A stretch of DNA of 64,000 nt. It comes from Adineta ricciae (Eukaryota > Rotifera > Eurotatoria > Adinetida > Adinetidae). The notes beneath the pieces were generated by a model. That model was not told where the DNA came from and did not search any database. It saw nothing but the letters and a program-made list of their open reading frames with translations. Position 1 is the stretch's first letter; each line of letters begins with the position of its first letter. The stretch spans positions 1 through 64,000 of the forward strand of contig CAJNOJ010000400.1 of the NCBI GenBank assembly GCA_905250025.1, written 5' to 3'. Below, in pieces: positions 21,620-33,818 of this stretch. A program made the translations under genes and the position numbers.

Positions 21620-24600
21620 ATGTCCTCGTCGAATTCACGTGGTCGAGGACGTGGAAGTAAGCGAACAATCGCATCAATACCTCGAAAATGAACTTTTTTT
21701 ACTTGTAGAAAGGACCAGTCGACCTGATACAGGTCCGCCCGAACCGTACCGATCCCAGTCAATGGCAGTTATATCTGAGAAATATCATCCTGAAAATAAA
21801 GAGAATGGTACAATGAAACATTTACCTTCATCATCTGGACGAAAGCCGTCATCTGATCAACAACGTAAATCAACATCGCGTTCGTCAGCTGGTCGCCCCA
21901 GATCAACACGTCCATTTAGAGAATCTATTCGTTCAGCTGTACCTGATACATCTGTTATTACCGTGGCCAAACGACCGGACAATGGTGGGACAGGTAATCG
22001 GAGTTTTCCTTTCTACTGCATAAACAATCCATGTCTTTCACAGCCGGACATAAATTACAAATGTATACGAATCATTTCAAATGCAATATACCTCGAACAT
22101 TGAAGTGCCATCAATATGATATTGAATTAGAAGCTGCCAATCGAGATGGAACATGGCGTCCTGCGAAGAAAGACGATCGATTCTTTGTTTTAAAGAAAAT
22201 CATTGACCGAGAAAATTTTCCATTCGTTTGGTATGATGAAGGAAAAAGTCTTTATTCAATTGAATTACTTGTCGGATTTAAAAATCAGTATGAAATCGTT
22301 ATTAAAGATAAGAAAAGTGATCGAGAACAAAAGTATCGTTTATTATTAATCAATCTTGTTAAATCTTACGATATTCAAGTAAAGAATTTCGTTCAGGCGG
22401 TAATAATCAAGACGTGATTTCGTTTGCAGGTTCTTTGGGATTTTGTCGAAAATAAAATAGCTATTCGACCTAGAGATCCAATTAGAATACTTGAAACATT
22501 ACTTAAGCAGACTACTCGTGCAACAATGGTGTGCGTGAAAAATCAGTTTTACGATCGACATCAAAACCTCGATAATTTAGGTAGAATTTTCCGTTCGTTT
22601 TTCGATGATCTGTACACTTCAGTCTTAGGTGATGGTCGTGGTTTGGCCAACGGTTCATATCAAGCAATGTTTCTCACTCAAATTGGCGCAACACTGAATA
22701 TCAATTCAACATTTACATGCTTCTATCAACCATTGAATCTCGTTGATTTTCTTTGTGAATATCTTCAACACGATATTGTTCGCGATGGTAAGTCCGAACT
22801 ACTTTCTCTTCTTCAATAGAACTCTACCATCTCGTTGTTTACAAGGTATTGATGAACGCGAACAACAGTTATTAATAAGAAAAGTTCTAAAACCAATTTG
22901 GCTTGAAACACATCATACTGAAAGTGTACGAAAATACCGTATACGTGGTTTTGGTGCATCCGCACGTCAACATACATTTCCACGAATGACCGATGGCACT
23001 AATAATGACACACCCGAACGGCAATCAGTTTATGATTATTTTCTGGAAAAATATAATATTAAGTTGAAGTATCCGAATCTGCCCACTGTTGGTAAGGATA
23101 AAAATTGTTTTTATGTTTACTGATTCTTTGCTTAGAACTGTTCACACCGCCGAATAAGACTCAGTTTCATTATTTACCAATGGAGTGTTGCACGATACAA
23201 GCCTGGCAACGATCGATTAAACCATTAACGACTGATCAACGTGCACGGGTAAAAATATAGAGACTGAATGGTATGTATCCGACTATCGATGGATAAATTT
23301 AGGTGACGAAGAAAACTGTTGTCCGACCAAATCAACGATATCAAACCATCAAAGAAATTGTCGAACACCGTCGATTTAACGAAGATAAATATTTGAAAGA
23401 AATTGGAATGAAGGTCGAAGATGACGAGATGTTAATTGTCGAAGGAAGATTGATTGATCCACCAGATGTGAAATATATCAGTGGACGTGATGGACAAAGT
23501 GAAGTTGTCGAACGAATCAATATCGGAAAGTTTGTATCGAATATTTCGAGATAATTTTTCATTTATTATCTTTTATTTCAAGATGGAATATTCGTAATCG
23601 ATTTCAAAAGCCACGAAGTATAAACACATGGGCGTGTGTTATGATTTCAGCTCAACGACCAACGCAATATCAATTGTCCATTGCTCAGCAGTTTGTGGAA
23701 CATTTTCCATATGTACATCGTTTTTTGTTCGAAGTCGAATAATTCAAGAATGTCATTGTAGGTTATTGAACGTTTTGGTATTCACTTTCAACCGAATCCG
23801 ATCATGAAAAGTGATCCAGCTGTTCCGCAGAAAATTCATGATCGACTACAAGAATTGAAAGATGCGAACTGCGAAGTCGTTCTATTCATTCTCAATGGCG
23901 TTGGAGAAGATATTTATAAAACAGTTAAATACTTTGGAAATCATAAACTTGGGATCGTTACTCAGTAAGTCTCCTCTTTCTCCAACTTATCAAAAGCATA
24001 CCCATTTTCTTTTGCTTAAACTAGATGCACAGATTTTGTTGCTATTGCCAAGAATATCAATAAACTTGATATGGTAAAATCCTTTTCTTTAAACGTCCGA
24101 ACTCGATGGTATATAAATCTGTTTAGTATTTACAAAATCTTGTTCAAAAATTTAACGCTAAACTCGGTGGTGTCAATGGCCTGGTGTCATTAGCACGAGC
24201 ATTGACATCATCGTCGACCAGAGATGATGTTTTCATGTTTTTTGGTGCTGATGTAACTCATACGACATGCTCAAGGGATAAACCATCGATCGCTGCTGTG
24301 ATTGGTTCAACTGATTCAACAAGTAGGTCTATATTAAAGAATAGGAAAGAATTACTGGAAGATTTGCAGGTACACAGTATGCGTCACGTGTAAGTGAACA
24401 GTATCCAGCACGTGGAAAGATTTCGTTGGAAATCATCAAAGATTTATATCAAATGTCAACAGATTTATTGAAATTATTTGCACAAAAAAATGGTTGTTTT
24501 CCGAATAAGATTGTTTTCTATCGCGATGGTATGCTATTGAGTTTGAAATAGTGATTATCACTTTCCTTATGTTAATTCAGGCGTGGATGATGGACACTTC

Positions 24601-25289
24601 CAGAAAGTGCTTGATAACGAAGTTCGAGCATTGCAAAATGCTTGTAAAGCTCTCTACATGAATAATCCATTACCGAAAATTACATTTATAATCGTGAAAA
24701 AACGCCATAATACGCGTTTTTTCATTCGAGAACCTAGCCCAAATCCAAACATAAAAACAATGAATAATGTACAACCTGGTAAATCAATTCACCCATCGTG
24801 ATATCCTCCCTTTGTTTATCATTGCTTTTCTAGGTACTGTTGTTGATACAGGCATTGTTCATCCTCAAGATTTTGACTTCTATTTAAATAGTCATGCTGC
24901 TATTCAAGGTATGCAAAATGCAACGATTAGAATCAAATACGACATTTGTTATTCGTTTAGGAACTTCACGACCGATCTTGTATCATGTTTTGTACGATGA
25001 AATCGGTTTTTCGTCGGATGAAATTCAATCATTAACATATTATCTCTGCCACTCGGATGTACGTTGTACAAAAGCTGTGTCAGTGCCCGCCCCGGTTCAT
25101 TATGCACATTTAGCTGCATATCAATCCCGTGATGCTGATAATTACGAGAATGATCGACGAAGCAGCATAGCTGGCGATTTCGATGATGACGATCTGATTG
25201 ATAGTCTTGGTGCCATAACATTACAAGAAGTTGAAACACGACTCATTCAATTAGATCCATCGATTCAAGATACAATGTGGTATGTTTGA
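21620..25289 (+). CDS. Argonaute (AGO-clade, slicer-competent)
   Basis: Sixteen exons (21620-21656, 21709-21993, 22044-22399, 22430-22580, 22629-22787, 22846-23091, 23136-23248, 23303-23529, 23583-23712, 23762-23964, 24025-24073, 24127-24322, 24370-24528, 24581-24778, 24834-24908, 24961-25289) give about 970 residues. The N terminus is [10 protein letters not shown] followed by a Ser/Arg/Pro-rich tail not found in vertebrate AGO. N domain, PAZ, MID and PIWI follow. PIWI shows all four catalytic positions: Asp in FGADVTH, a Glu after the SEQYPARGK loop, Asp in FYRDGV and His in [11 protein letters not shown]. The segment [18 protein letters not shown] and HAAIQGTSRP is diagnostic of the AGO rather than PIWI clade. 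It would bind small RNAs and cleave targets. The C terminus ends WYV, near the usual MYFA. An acidic insert ([10 protein letters not shown]) precedes the end. Confidence 0.95.
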
Positions 25290-25549
25290 AGAAGAAGAAG
25301 ATGATGATGATGATGAAAACACAAAATGTTTTTGATTTTGCTTTAACTATTTCATGAATCAAAATAACTTTCTCTGCTCATTAGATATTTTGAAAGAAGA
25401 TTTTTTTTTATATACTTTTACAAACATATCAGTTTTCATTGGAAAAAGGCAATAAAGATAGACAAGATGATGAAAAACGATTCAATTTTGCGGGTATTGC
25501 TATAGACACACTTTCATGTTTTTTCTTCGCTTGTCTGTTCGTGTGAACA
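25290..25549. other. Argonaute 3' region
   Basis: 3' UTR beginning with a GAAGAAGAAG/ATGATG run, then AT-rich sequence. Nothing else seen. Confidence 0.5.
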
Positions 25550-27166
25550 ATGAAGTCCATACGCATTGTTGGCTTCACTCCATTAGGTGTTATTCTAGTC
25601 GAACGATTTACCTATTTACAAAGTAATCTATCAAAAATTCATCTATGTCTAATCGTACAAATCTCATTTTTATCAAATGATATCCATTGGCAAGAGATTG
25701 GTCTGTTCTGTTTGACTAATCTTTCGAAACAATGTCGGCTATTGCAATCTGATCGTTCGAAACACGTCAGGATTAACGTAGACATTGTCAAAATGGATCG
25801 ACAAGTTCTTTATTGATATACACAGTTAGTAATCACACATATGAAGAAATCTTATTTAACTTTATTAAAACATCGTCAAGTCGAGTTTGAAGTATTCAGT
25901 GATCAGGAAGAATCGATTGAAACAGATAGAGAGCGATGTTCAGTGAACAAACACATATCTTGTGATGAGAAGATGATATCAATCTATTTATGTAATCAGT
26001 CGAGTAAATCGGATGATCGATTGCTAAATATCAAAGATCATTCGTATACCTATGTGATCTATAAACAATCATCTCATTCGGACTTCGGGCAGAGCATTCG
26101 ACTGAATGCCTTTCATGCGGTTTTTTCAGGATCTTTTTGTATTTAAACTCGCTTATCTACTCTCTTCTCTTGGACATAATAAAGTTTACCTGCATAGAAT
26201 GGATCTGAATGAAGCATCGATGTGGTCACTGACGAACACGAATGCCAATCTTATAACCCTATTTGAAGTGTTTTCGAAATTTGCATACAAGAGATTGATA
26301 CAAGCTATTTGTTTGGAAGAAAACCTCCGATCTCCAATGCGTATTATCAAACATTTCCATGAATTTAAACTGGATATCAATAGAAGATTAATTGAAATAC
26401 GAGAAATATTCCAATCCAATGAATCGAACGTTGGAAGACACGAAAAACCATAAACAAACATATTAAAACATATTCCGACCATGTGATCAAGAACCAAATA
26501 CTAAAGTTCAGATGGGTAGAGTATCAATCCTTGTTGATTTGTCTGATATAAATTTCTCACGTTCTCATCAAAGATCTGACTAAAGATATAAATGAAGAAT
26601 TACTCAATGATTTTCCATCATCTCCGGCTTTCTTTGTTCACACGGGCACCAACAGAGCATTCGATTTCGACTCATCTACAGAATCATCATTGCTAATGAT
26701 CCACAAACTCCCGATCTGACCGATATATTTCTCTCAGGCGTCCGTGAACTTTGTGTCATACGAGATGCAATATTGAGTACATCATCGATTTGCACTGAAT
26801 CCTAATCTATATTGGTACTATTCGTAGTTCAAGATGATCAGTATGGATCTGATGAAGTTCTTCAATCACAGCAGCACGATCCATATAAAATCATTCAATG
26901 ACCAATGAATCCCGTTCATCAAGTAATCAATAAAATCTTAATGACATCTTCTTTCCGACCTACTCGCCTCTCTTCAGTTAATATTATGTGAATCACAATC
27001 ATTTCAAAATAATGCACTTGGTTTGCAATCATTAGTATTCCTATTCAATCCTCGTGACGAAATTTCTCGTAATGAACTTATGTTCTTATTTCATAATGAC
27101 GATGATTGGCATAATCTGTTAGTATTACCTAATCGTCTAACAACGATTAAAAACAACAATTAACGT
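25550..27166 (+). pseudogene. Decayed coding region, possibly an FAD/NAD(P)-binding enzyme
   Basis: Several plus-strand blocks have coding-like composition but are split by frameshifts and stops that no GT-AG splicing I tried repairs. They include a start reading MKSIRIVGFTPLGVILVERF (25550), which resembles a nucleotide-binding beta-alpha-beta opening with its GxGxxG worn away; a block near 26640 reading VHTGTNRAFDFDSSTESSL; an overlapping frame ANDPQTPDLTDIFLSGVREL; and near 26960 a stretch ending DDDWHNLLVLPNRLTTI. The order would suit a FAD-NAD(P)-binding monooxygenase-like protein, but the family assignment is weak. Decay between two intact genes suggests a lost duplicate or a failed acquisition. 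Confidence 0.4.
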
Positions 27167-27343
27167 GCATTTTCACCAACGAAAAGAAAGCAATTGACAG
27201 TCTGGCACGCAATCTATGGGCAAACAACATGATTGGTTTCTGTTGTCGCATCAGCTGTTTTGTTTATTTCTTTTCATCATCGTCTTCGTTTTTCTCCAGT
27301 TCAACGATGATTAAATGAGATTCTTCTCAGTTAATTCGAATCA

Positions 27344-27551
27344 TGGAACACTTGTTTTTAAATTTTCTTATCATTTTCGAAGAAAGACGCCGTCGATTGG
27401 GTTGTCTTTTTCCAACGGTTAAAGTTAGGTAGCAGACGGAAGCCTATGAGAGTCTTTTTCATACGTCGGAAGACAATGCTCTTTATCAGCAGTCATATAA
27501 AATGATTGAAGGGCGAATTTTACCGTACTTGAACAAAGATATCGATTTTCA
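27344..27551 (+). pseudogene. Short coding remnant
   Basis: A frame reading HLFLNFLIIFEERRRRLG is broken by a stop near 27430 and continues as EAYESLFHTSEDNALYQQSY and on to ILPYLNKDIDFQ, then meets a GGTGATT that could be an old donor site. I do not recognise the family. It may belong to the same degraded region as the upstream debris. Confidence 0.25.
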
Positions 27552-28832
27552 AGGTGATTCACTTTCGACATTTTTGCTGTTTAGATAAGAAATTGTCTGT
27601 GAATATTTTGTCGGATGTCTAAGAGTAACAGAAGCAGAAATTTTTGCTTTGATATGTATATTTGACTTTTTCGAAATCATTCATTGGAATTCATTTCTAA
27701 TCTTAAGATTGTTTTCTTCTTCTAGAAATTCATTCTTTCATTTTACCAACTTCAACTTCGGGTTGATCAATCAGCGATAGTCAAGTAAGTAATAGTAAAC
27801 ATATCAGTATCAATTGATTCACGCGTATGTGCTTTTTACATTGAAAAACGACTGCAGTCGGCGCCGCCGCCTAGATTATAAACGATTAATTGATTTGTTT
27901 TGTTCGTGTTATTTTTCCGGATCAACTCATCTTTCTACTCTTATCATCTATCTAATGTCATTCGGCATATAAAATACTTACTTCTCACCAATTATTTACT
28001 GTTCATGCGAACGATAAATGAACAGGTTGTGTGTGCGGGGAGATAGAAAGAAAGAAAGAAAGATTTCTTTAGTAGATCAAATGATCTCTCATCATGATAT
28101 TGGAGAATTAGTAATCACCAACAAGAATATCTTGTTATCTCTCATTGGATATCTAATGATGCCTTATGTTAGAAAGATGAAAATTCATCAACTAACTATG
28201 CTCTTGACAAAGCTCTGATTGACAATGCAATTTTCTCCGGCGACAGCAAACGAACATAAATGTAGATAGACAGACATAGCATATGTAGATATGTGACGAA
28301 CTTGACAGTTGAGAGTAAATCACGGTCAGACTGACAGCAACAGATTCTTTATCTCAACAGGGAAGCTCTCACACTTGTTGGCTCATTCAAATTTTACCAT
28401 CTGCATGTCCTTATGTACATCGTTCAAGATACAGATTTATTCATTCATATCACGCCGTGATGATGATTGAATTGCAGCTCATTTGAGCTTCTCTTTCTTC
28501 AGAAAATTCATCTACTCACGGCAGGAAGATTCTTACTCAGGTGTAGAGATTGTCACTATCAACGATCAGCTTCGATATACATGTATATACATACATAGAA
28601 AAAGATACGCCTAAAAGTGTTTCATATCCTCCTATTCTCTTCTATATACATTTTTCTTCTTTATTGCTCTCTTTCTCTTTTTCTCTCTCTCTCCATCTTC
28701 TCCCTTTCTCCCTCTTTCGCGGTTTGTTCGTTAATACATAGCAAAAGAGAAAAGACAAACGAAGTATATACGTGCAACGCAATGAAGGTGTAAAGTCGAA
28801 ATTAGTTGTTCATACATTCACCTAAGTTAATA
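27552..28832. other. Intergenic before the Notum-like gene
   Basis: AT-rich with pyrimidine runs (about 28655-28715). A GAAAGAAAGAAAG run lies near 28046. No supported gene. Confidence 0.5.
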
Positions 28833-30068
28833 ATGTCATCGTCGGTATCATCGTCACCTCTCTCATATTCTCCAACTTCAAGTCCTGAATTAATTAAAAC
28901 CAGAACTCATCACAAATCCTGCCATATCGAAATTGGCCTACTGATTCTTTTTCTTTGTTTAACAATTCCAAGTTTACTGTTTCTTACACTTATTTATCGA
29001 CGAACGACAACATATTCCCCTCCGACAACATCCATATCACCGTCGACGCTACCGGATTCGCCTTTTTTCAAATTTGCATTCAATAGAAACTTCCATCGTA
29101 AATCATTAATCAATTATCCTCAAGCACGTTGTATGGATGATAGTATCGCTTCGTATTATATTCGTTTATCAACAGTATCGAATAGTTCGCGTTGGTTCAT
29201 CTACTTCGATGGTGGATGGTTTTGTTATTCGAACGAATCGTGCTATTTTCGTCGATTATTCTCGCCGAATTTGATGACTTCGAATGGTTTTGATGAGAAA
29301 AAATCTTCTATAGGAATCTTTTCTTCATTGAAACAGTATAATCTTATTTATGTACCATATTGTTCGTCTGATCTTTGGTCAGGCTCGTCAAATGAAAGTC
29401 ATTCACATGGATCGGATATTTTTCATGCAATATTCGATGATTTGAAATCAGATAAACGTTTTCAAAAAGCTCAACAAATTATCTTCACAGGATTTTCTGC
29501 CGGTGGTCTAGGTCTTTTATTAAATCTACCTAATTTATTACAAAACTTTCCTTCGACTATCGATCTTCGTGTTATCATCGATTCTAGTTGGTTTATTGAT
29601 TATCCTGGTAGTATTAACGGTATATCAAAAATCAACGAAGGAATGGCCTATTGGAATACGCAAATTCCCTCTTCCTGTCATTTGAAACCTCAATATCGAT
29701 GTTTCCTAGGAAGTGAAGCAATTCGCTTCTTTCCACCACATGTTCGAATCTTAATTATTCAATCTCTACTCGATCCAACCCAACTACATTTGGATGATGT
29801 GAATCTTCGTACGAATGACTTTTCACTTCAACTTAGAGAAAGTCTTCATCAAGCCAACGAACGCGTCTCAATCTTTGCACCAGCATGTTCGACGCACGGA
29901 TTTTTATTTCGTTCATTGTGGTCACAATTTGATATTAAACAACGAACACTCGCTTCTGTTCTTAATGTATGGTTAAGAAGGAAGAAAAGAACTCATCTAC
30001 GATTAATTGATCATCAATTTGATTCAAGTTTTTGTCCACAAAGAGAAAATGATGATGAGTTGTACTAA
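28833..30068 (+). CDS. Notum-like carboxylesterase, type II membrane-anchored
   Basis: Single exon, about 411 residues from the first ATG. A cytoplasmic Ser-rich head is followed by one hydrophobic helix (GLLILFLCLTIPSLLFLTLI), so this member looks membrane-anchored rather than secreted like vertebrate NOTUM. The catalytic domain has the family hallmarks: SRWFIYFDGGWFCYSNESC, YVPYCSSDLWSG, the nucleophile Ser222 in GFSAGG, DSSWFID, Asp314 in SLLDPTQL and His355 in PACSTHGF, completing the triad. NOTUM removes palmitoleate from Wnt and so dampens Wnt signalling; plant relatives are pectin acetylesterases. All three catalytic residues are present, so it is probably active, but substrate is not shown. 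Lack of introns contrasts with its neighbours. Confidence 0.88.
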   Translation: MSSSVSSSPLSYSPTSSPELIKTRTHHKSCHIEIGLLILFLCLTIPSLLFLTLIYRRTTTYSPPTTSISPSTLPDSPFFKFAFNRNFHRKSLINYPQARCMDDSIASYYIRLSTVSNSSRWFIYFDGGWFCYSNESCYFRRLFSPNLMTSNGFDEKKSSIGIFSSLKQYNLIYVPYCSSDLWSGSSNESHSHGSDIFHAIFDDLKSDKRFQKAQQIIFTGFSAGGLGLLLNLPNLLQNFPSTIDLRVIIDSSWFIDYPGSINGISKINEGMAYWNTQIPSSCHLKPQYRCFLGSEAIRFFPPHVRILIIQSLLDPTQLHLDDVNLRTNDFSLQLRESLHQANERVSIFAPACSTHGFLFRSLWSQFDIKQRTLASVLNVWLRRKKRTHLRLIDHQFDSSFCPQRENDDELY

Positions 30069-32173
30069 TCTCTTCATATTCATCTTTGATGGTTATTATC
30101 TGTTTAAGCATTTCTTCTTCTTCTTCTTCGTTTTTTCTTGTGCCCTCATTCATTTTTCTTTCTGTTTATGTATATATGTTCGAAAATGAATATAATGAGA
30201 AAGAACAGTATTTGAAATGAAATCATTGTTTGTTTAACACGTCCACACATTCCCACTTCACGTAGACATTTTCATAAGCGATCAGCATGTTATTTAAAAA
30301 AAGCATTCGTTTATTCTTTTGTGTTAATCTGATGCCGCTCTTAGTCACCAATTTAAAAAAAAAAGAACGCTACTTTCAAAACGATTAAGAAGCGTGTGCG
30401 CCGCCATGTAGCAGAAAGAGAAGATGATTAAGTTACCCGGAGAGCTATAGATGCATATTACAATGAAAAACAGAATCAAAACGTCGTCAATCGACTAAGT
30501 ACGTTGTTATTCTTTTCATAGAAGAAGGAGTGACGACGGCGGCAACAAATGACTACGATAAGAGAATTAATTGAAACCGTTCGAAGTGAATTACATCATG
30601 AATGAAATTGTCTTCTGCTTCCCCTACCTGACAATACAATCATCATTAGTGAATCGCTGTCTGTTAGAATAGAACAAGATAGAGAGTCAGATTATGATCA
30701 TTAGTATATATGAAAGTCCAAGTATACGCTCGAGAATTACGCAACAAGAACATCTTATGTTATATTCATGCATTTCTTTTTCTTGTCTATTTTTTAACTC
30801 ACTCTTTTTATCCCTATTAACGATACGATGGCAATGATGAACCATACATGTACGAGAAAAAGCCAAGACACGATAAGATAGACAGTAGGGGTGCAAAATG
30901 ATTATCTCACACGTTTTTTTTTGTAAACATATATCGTCATGGGATAGAACTATTGTCGATCGATATACATCCCCGCATCAATGTCATGTAAGAGATGCTT
31001 GCAATGACAAATATGATTGACAGCAAACAGAGTAGAACATAGAACTTCCAACAGAGCATCTTGTTGACGCACATTTATTGAATAAGATTGTTAAAACAGC
31101 TTTTTCTTCTTCCCTCCCTCGTTCACTGACTGTTTATCGAATGCTAACATGGCGAAAAGAAAACAAGATGAATTTGGAATTTTGTTACTTTATATTTACA
31201 AGGAAGCCACCAAAAAGCATTCGATGCCGGATATTGATCTCGTCAGTGTCAAGTGACGTTATACACGATGTGAAAATATGTACGTATGTTGACAAAAGTG
31301 TGAGCGTATCGTTTTCACACATCGAAAAACTCATCAAGATTCTTAGTTACACACATCTTCATCGTCGTTTTCTTTCGAGTACGTGTGCGATGAGCACGCA
31401 TTTGTGCTTGTATGTGTACATACAAATCTCAATAGATTAGATTGAAATAGAACAACGTATTACATGGGGGAATTTTCAGATAGTGATCTTCCGGCATATG
31501 CTCTTGTAACAAAAGAGAAGCATGTCGGAAATATAACTCGTCAGAATAGATGATGATAATGATGAATGCTTTTAGAATAGACATAGGGAGAAGAATATTG
31601 CCGCTTATATATATGTATATATTGTTGTTTGATGGCCACTATTGACATTGAGAAGAAAACATCAGAGATAAAACAAAAAACTAAAATACAACTAGAGTGT
31701 ATCTGATGGTAACAGCTTGTGCCCATTAACGCATTTGTACTCAAGAGGATTTTTAAGAGAGAAGTCTTGTACTGGTTAACGTGTATACATTACTTTCTTG
31801 ATAAATATGTATGCACGTACAGATTGAGTGTCTCGTCTGGTCTTGTCATAAGACATGAACAATGGACGCGCATGATCTTTTACGATACATGATTGAATCG
31901 AGTGGACAGATAAGGACGCGTTATAGCAAGAGATTGTGCTTTCGATTGTGTCTGTATGTATAGACATCCTTGATAGATATTAATTTGTTCGTTTTCAATC
32001 GACAGTAAAGCAAAGAGAACGATTCATTCTCTACTCTGTAATTCGAGTTGATGAGAGAAAGATGTCGAACAATGTGATCAAATTAGAAATGTGATGACAG
32101 GTCACACTCTATTCTCATGTCCAACCCATTTAATTGTAGAGTAAAAACGAACAAATACAAAGAAGCAACAGCG
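30069..32173. other. Intergenic, Notum-like gene to UBL7
   Basis: About 2.1 kb, AT-rich, with a TTC run near 30113-30130. No gene that I can support. A pyrimidine-rich acceptor-like ATTGTAG at 32133-32139 lies shortly before the UBL7 start and suggests a spliced leader region. Confidence 0.5.
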
Positions 32174-33436
32174 ATGTATACATTCAATTTAGTATCGTTT
32201 GATTCAACATTGAACAATAAAAGCAATAGTGGGATTGATCTACCGAGTAAATTGAATACCGAACGATGTTCAATCAAAGAATTAAAAGCACAAATTACCG
32301 AAATACTTTCATTAGCAGAGCAATCATTTGGTAAATGAACAGATTGAACGAATATGATTTTCAACTGTCTGTGTCATGTAGATGTCTATTGTCAAGGTGT
32401 GCAATTGGTTGGAGATGATAAAAATCTCGATGATTATGAAATTGAACAAGATGATAATCTTGTCATCGTACCGAAAACTCAATTACCAAATGAATCAGCC
32501 ATGGAAACATCCGCTGGTAAAATGCGTATGCATATGTAATGAGTATCGCACTGTTGGAATGATTTGTAGGATTACCAGGCAAGAGTGAATTACATCAAAG
32601 TGCAAAAACGATTGAAATATCTGCAACACCCAATGAATTCCATCGTGTAAGTAAATCGAAAAGAAACAGTCGATTGTTGATGACTTTTTGTTCGATTTCA
32701 ATTAGTTGTATTGGTTAATGAGAACACCGGATTTCTGGAGAAAAATCACTCAAGCATTGCCTGAACTCTTATTCGATTCGAGTGCCTTAGGTCTATGTGA
32801 AGATTCCGTTCTTTTCTGCTTGAATCACGATATAAAATATCTAACAGAAATTGTACAAACAAACCCATTATTATACAAAGTCATTGCTCAAGTCATCAAA
32901 GAATGGACATCTACTAGTAATACAACTAATGCAAATGATATTCAATTATCACCGGGTAAATTTTGTGAGAGAGAAAAGACTGTTTTGAATAATGCGATGC
33001 TTTTATTTATGTCTTAGCTGCTTATTTTTTGAATGGCAGTCCACATTTGATCGAGCCAGCTGCACCACGTCAACCAGCGTTCAATGTTATGCCTCGGCGT
33101 ATAACTAACGAAGATTTTTATCGTGCACTTGAACAAACAAATCGATCATCGACAACGGCGCGTCCATCGAATCTGCCATCTCAACCGACACAGAGACCGG
33201 CAGTCAATCGTCGAAATATCATCAGTATAGATCAATTACGAAGTGCTTTGCAACGAACTTCGACTCCATCGACACCAGTCACCACCGCGGAAACTACGAC
33301 AAATGAACCGGCTAATGTACAAGCACTTCTCGATCAAATGAGGATCATGGGCTTAACTGATGAAGCAGCTAATCGACAGGCACTCGAAGCAACTAATTGG
33401 GACCTAAAAGCTGCTCTTGATTTGTTACTTGGATAA
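32174..33436 (+). CDS. UBL7: Ubiquitin-like protein 7 (UBL-UBA shuttle-type protein)
   Basis: Five exons (32174-32330, 32382-32516, 32570-32646, 32706-32955, 33018-33436) give about 345 residues. The N-terminal ubiquitin-like fold reads MYTFNLVSFD through VYCQGVQLVGDDKNLDDYEI and NLVIVPKTQ. The middle block FWRKITQALPELLFDSSALG and LTEIVQTNPLLYKVI aligns well with the UBL7-specific region (TPGLSSDPIALG in human). Two short repeats RRITNEDFYRALEQT and NIISIDQLRSALQRT match the UBL7 pre-UBA repeats, and the C terminus is a UBA domain (LLDQMRIMGLTDEAANRQAL then NWDLKAALDLLLG). Proteins with UBL and UBA ends usually link ubiquitinated clients to the proteasome. An upstream in-frame ATG at 32117 exists, but an acceptor-like AG between it and 32174 favours the later start. 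Confidence 0.9.
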
Positions 33437-33742
33437 GATTTTTAAATAAAATATAATCTAGAACCTGCAAATACTAATCAAAAGAATTCAAGTCTTTCTA
33501 AATTGTTGAGAAAAGAAGATCATGTGCATTTGACAGCTATTTTCTTCCTTATCAGTGCGGACAGGTGTGGTGAGACTTAGAAATGTCATGTTCTTTGCTG
33601 TCAGAGACATGACATCGATGAATACCTTATTATCTACATCGGATGGTCTAAAGTTATCAATGAATATTTTCCAAAAACATGACAAATGAAGGCATGCATA
33701 GGAGTGCATGATATCTCACGTAAATACTTACCTAGTTCTTCG

Positions 33743-33750
33743 TATATAAG
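33743..33750 (+). promoter_or_regulatory. TATA box of the SRCR gene
   Basis: TATATAAG located 76 bp upstream of the SRCR start codon, the only strong TATA-like element in the 380-bp gap after UBL7. Confidence 0.55.
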
Positions 33751-33818
33751 TAGCGATTATGCCAAACCAACAGTACTTCATTCTCATCTGTTCAAAGCAT
33801 ACATAAACAATAACGAAC

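Noticed and set aside
28018-28218. 66-residue open frame before the Notum-like gene
   Set aside because: Lys-rich start comes from a GAAA repeat; no motif and no coding neighbours.
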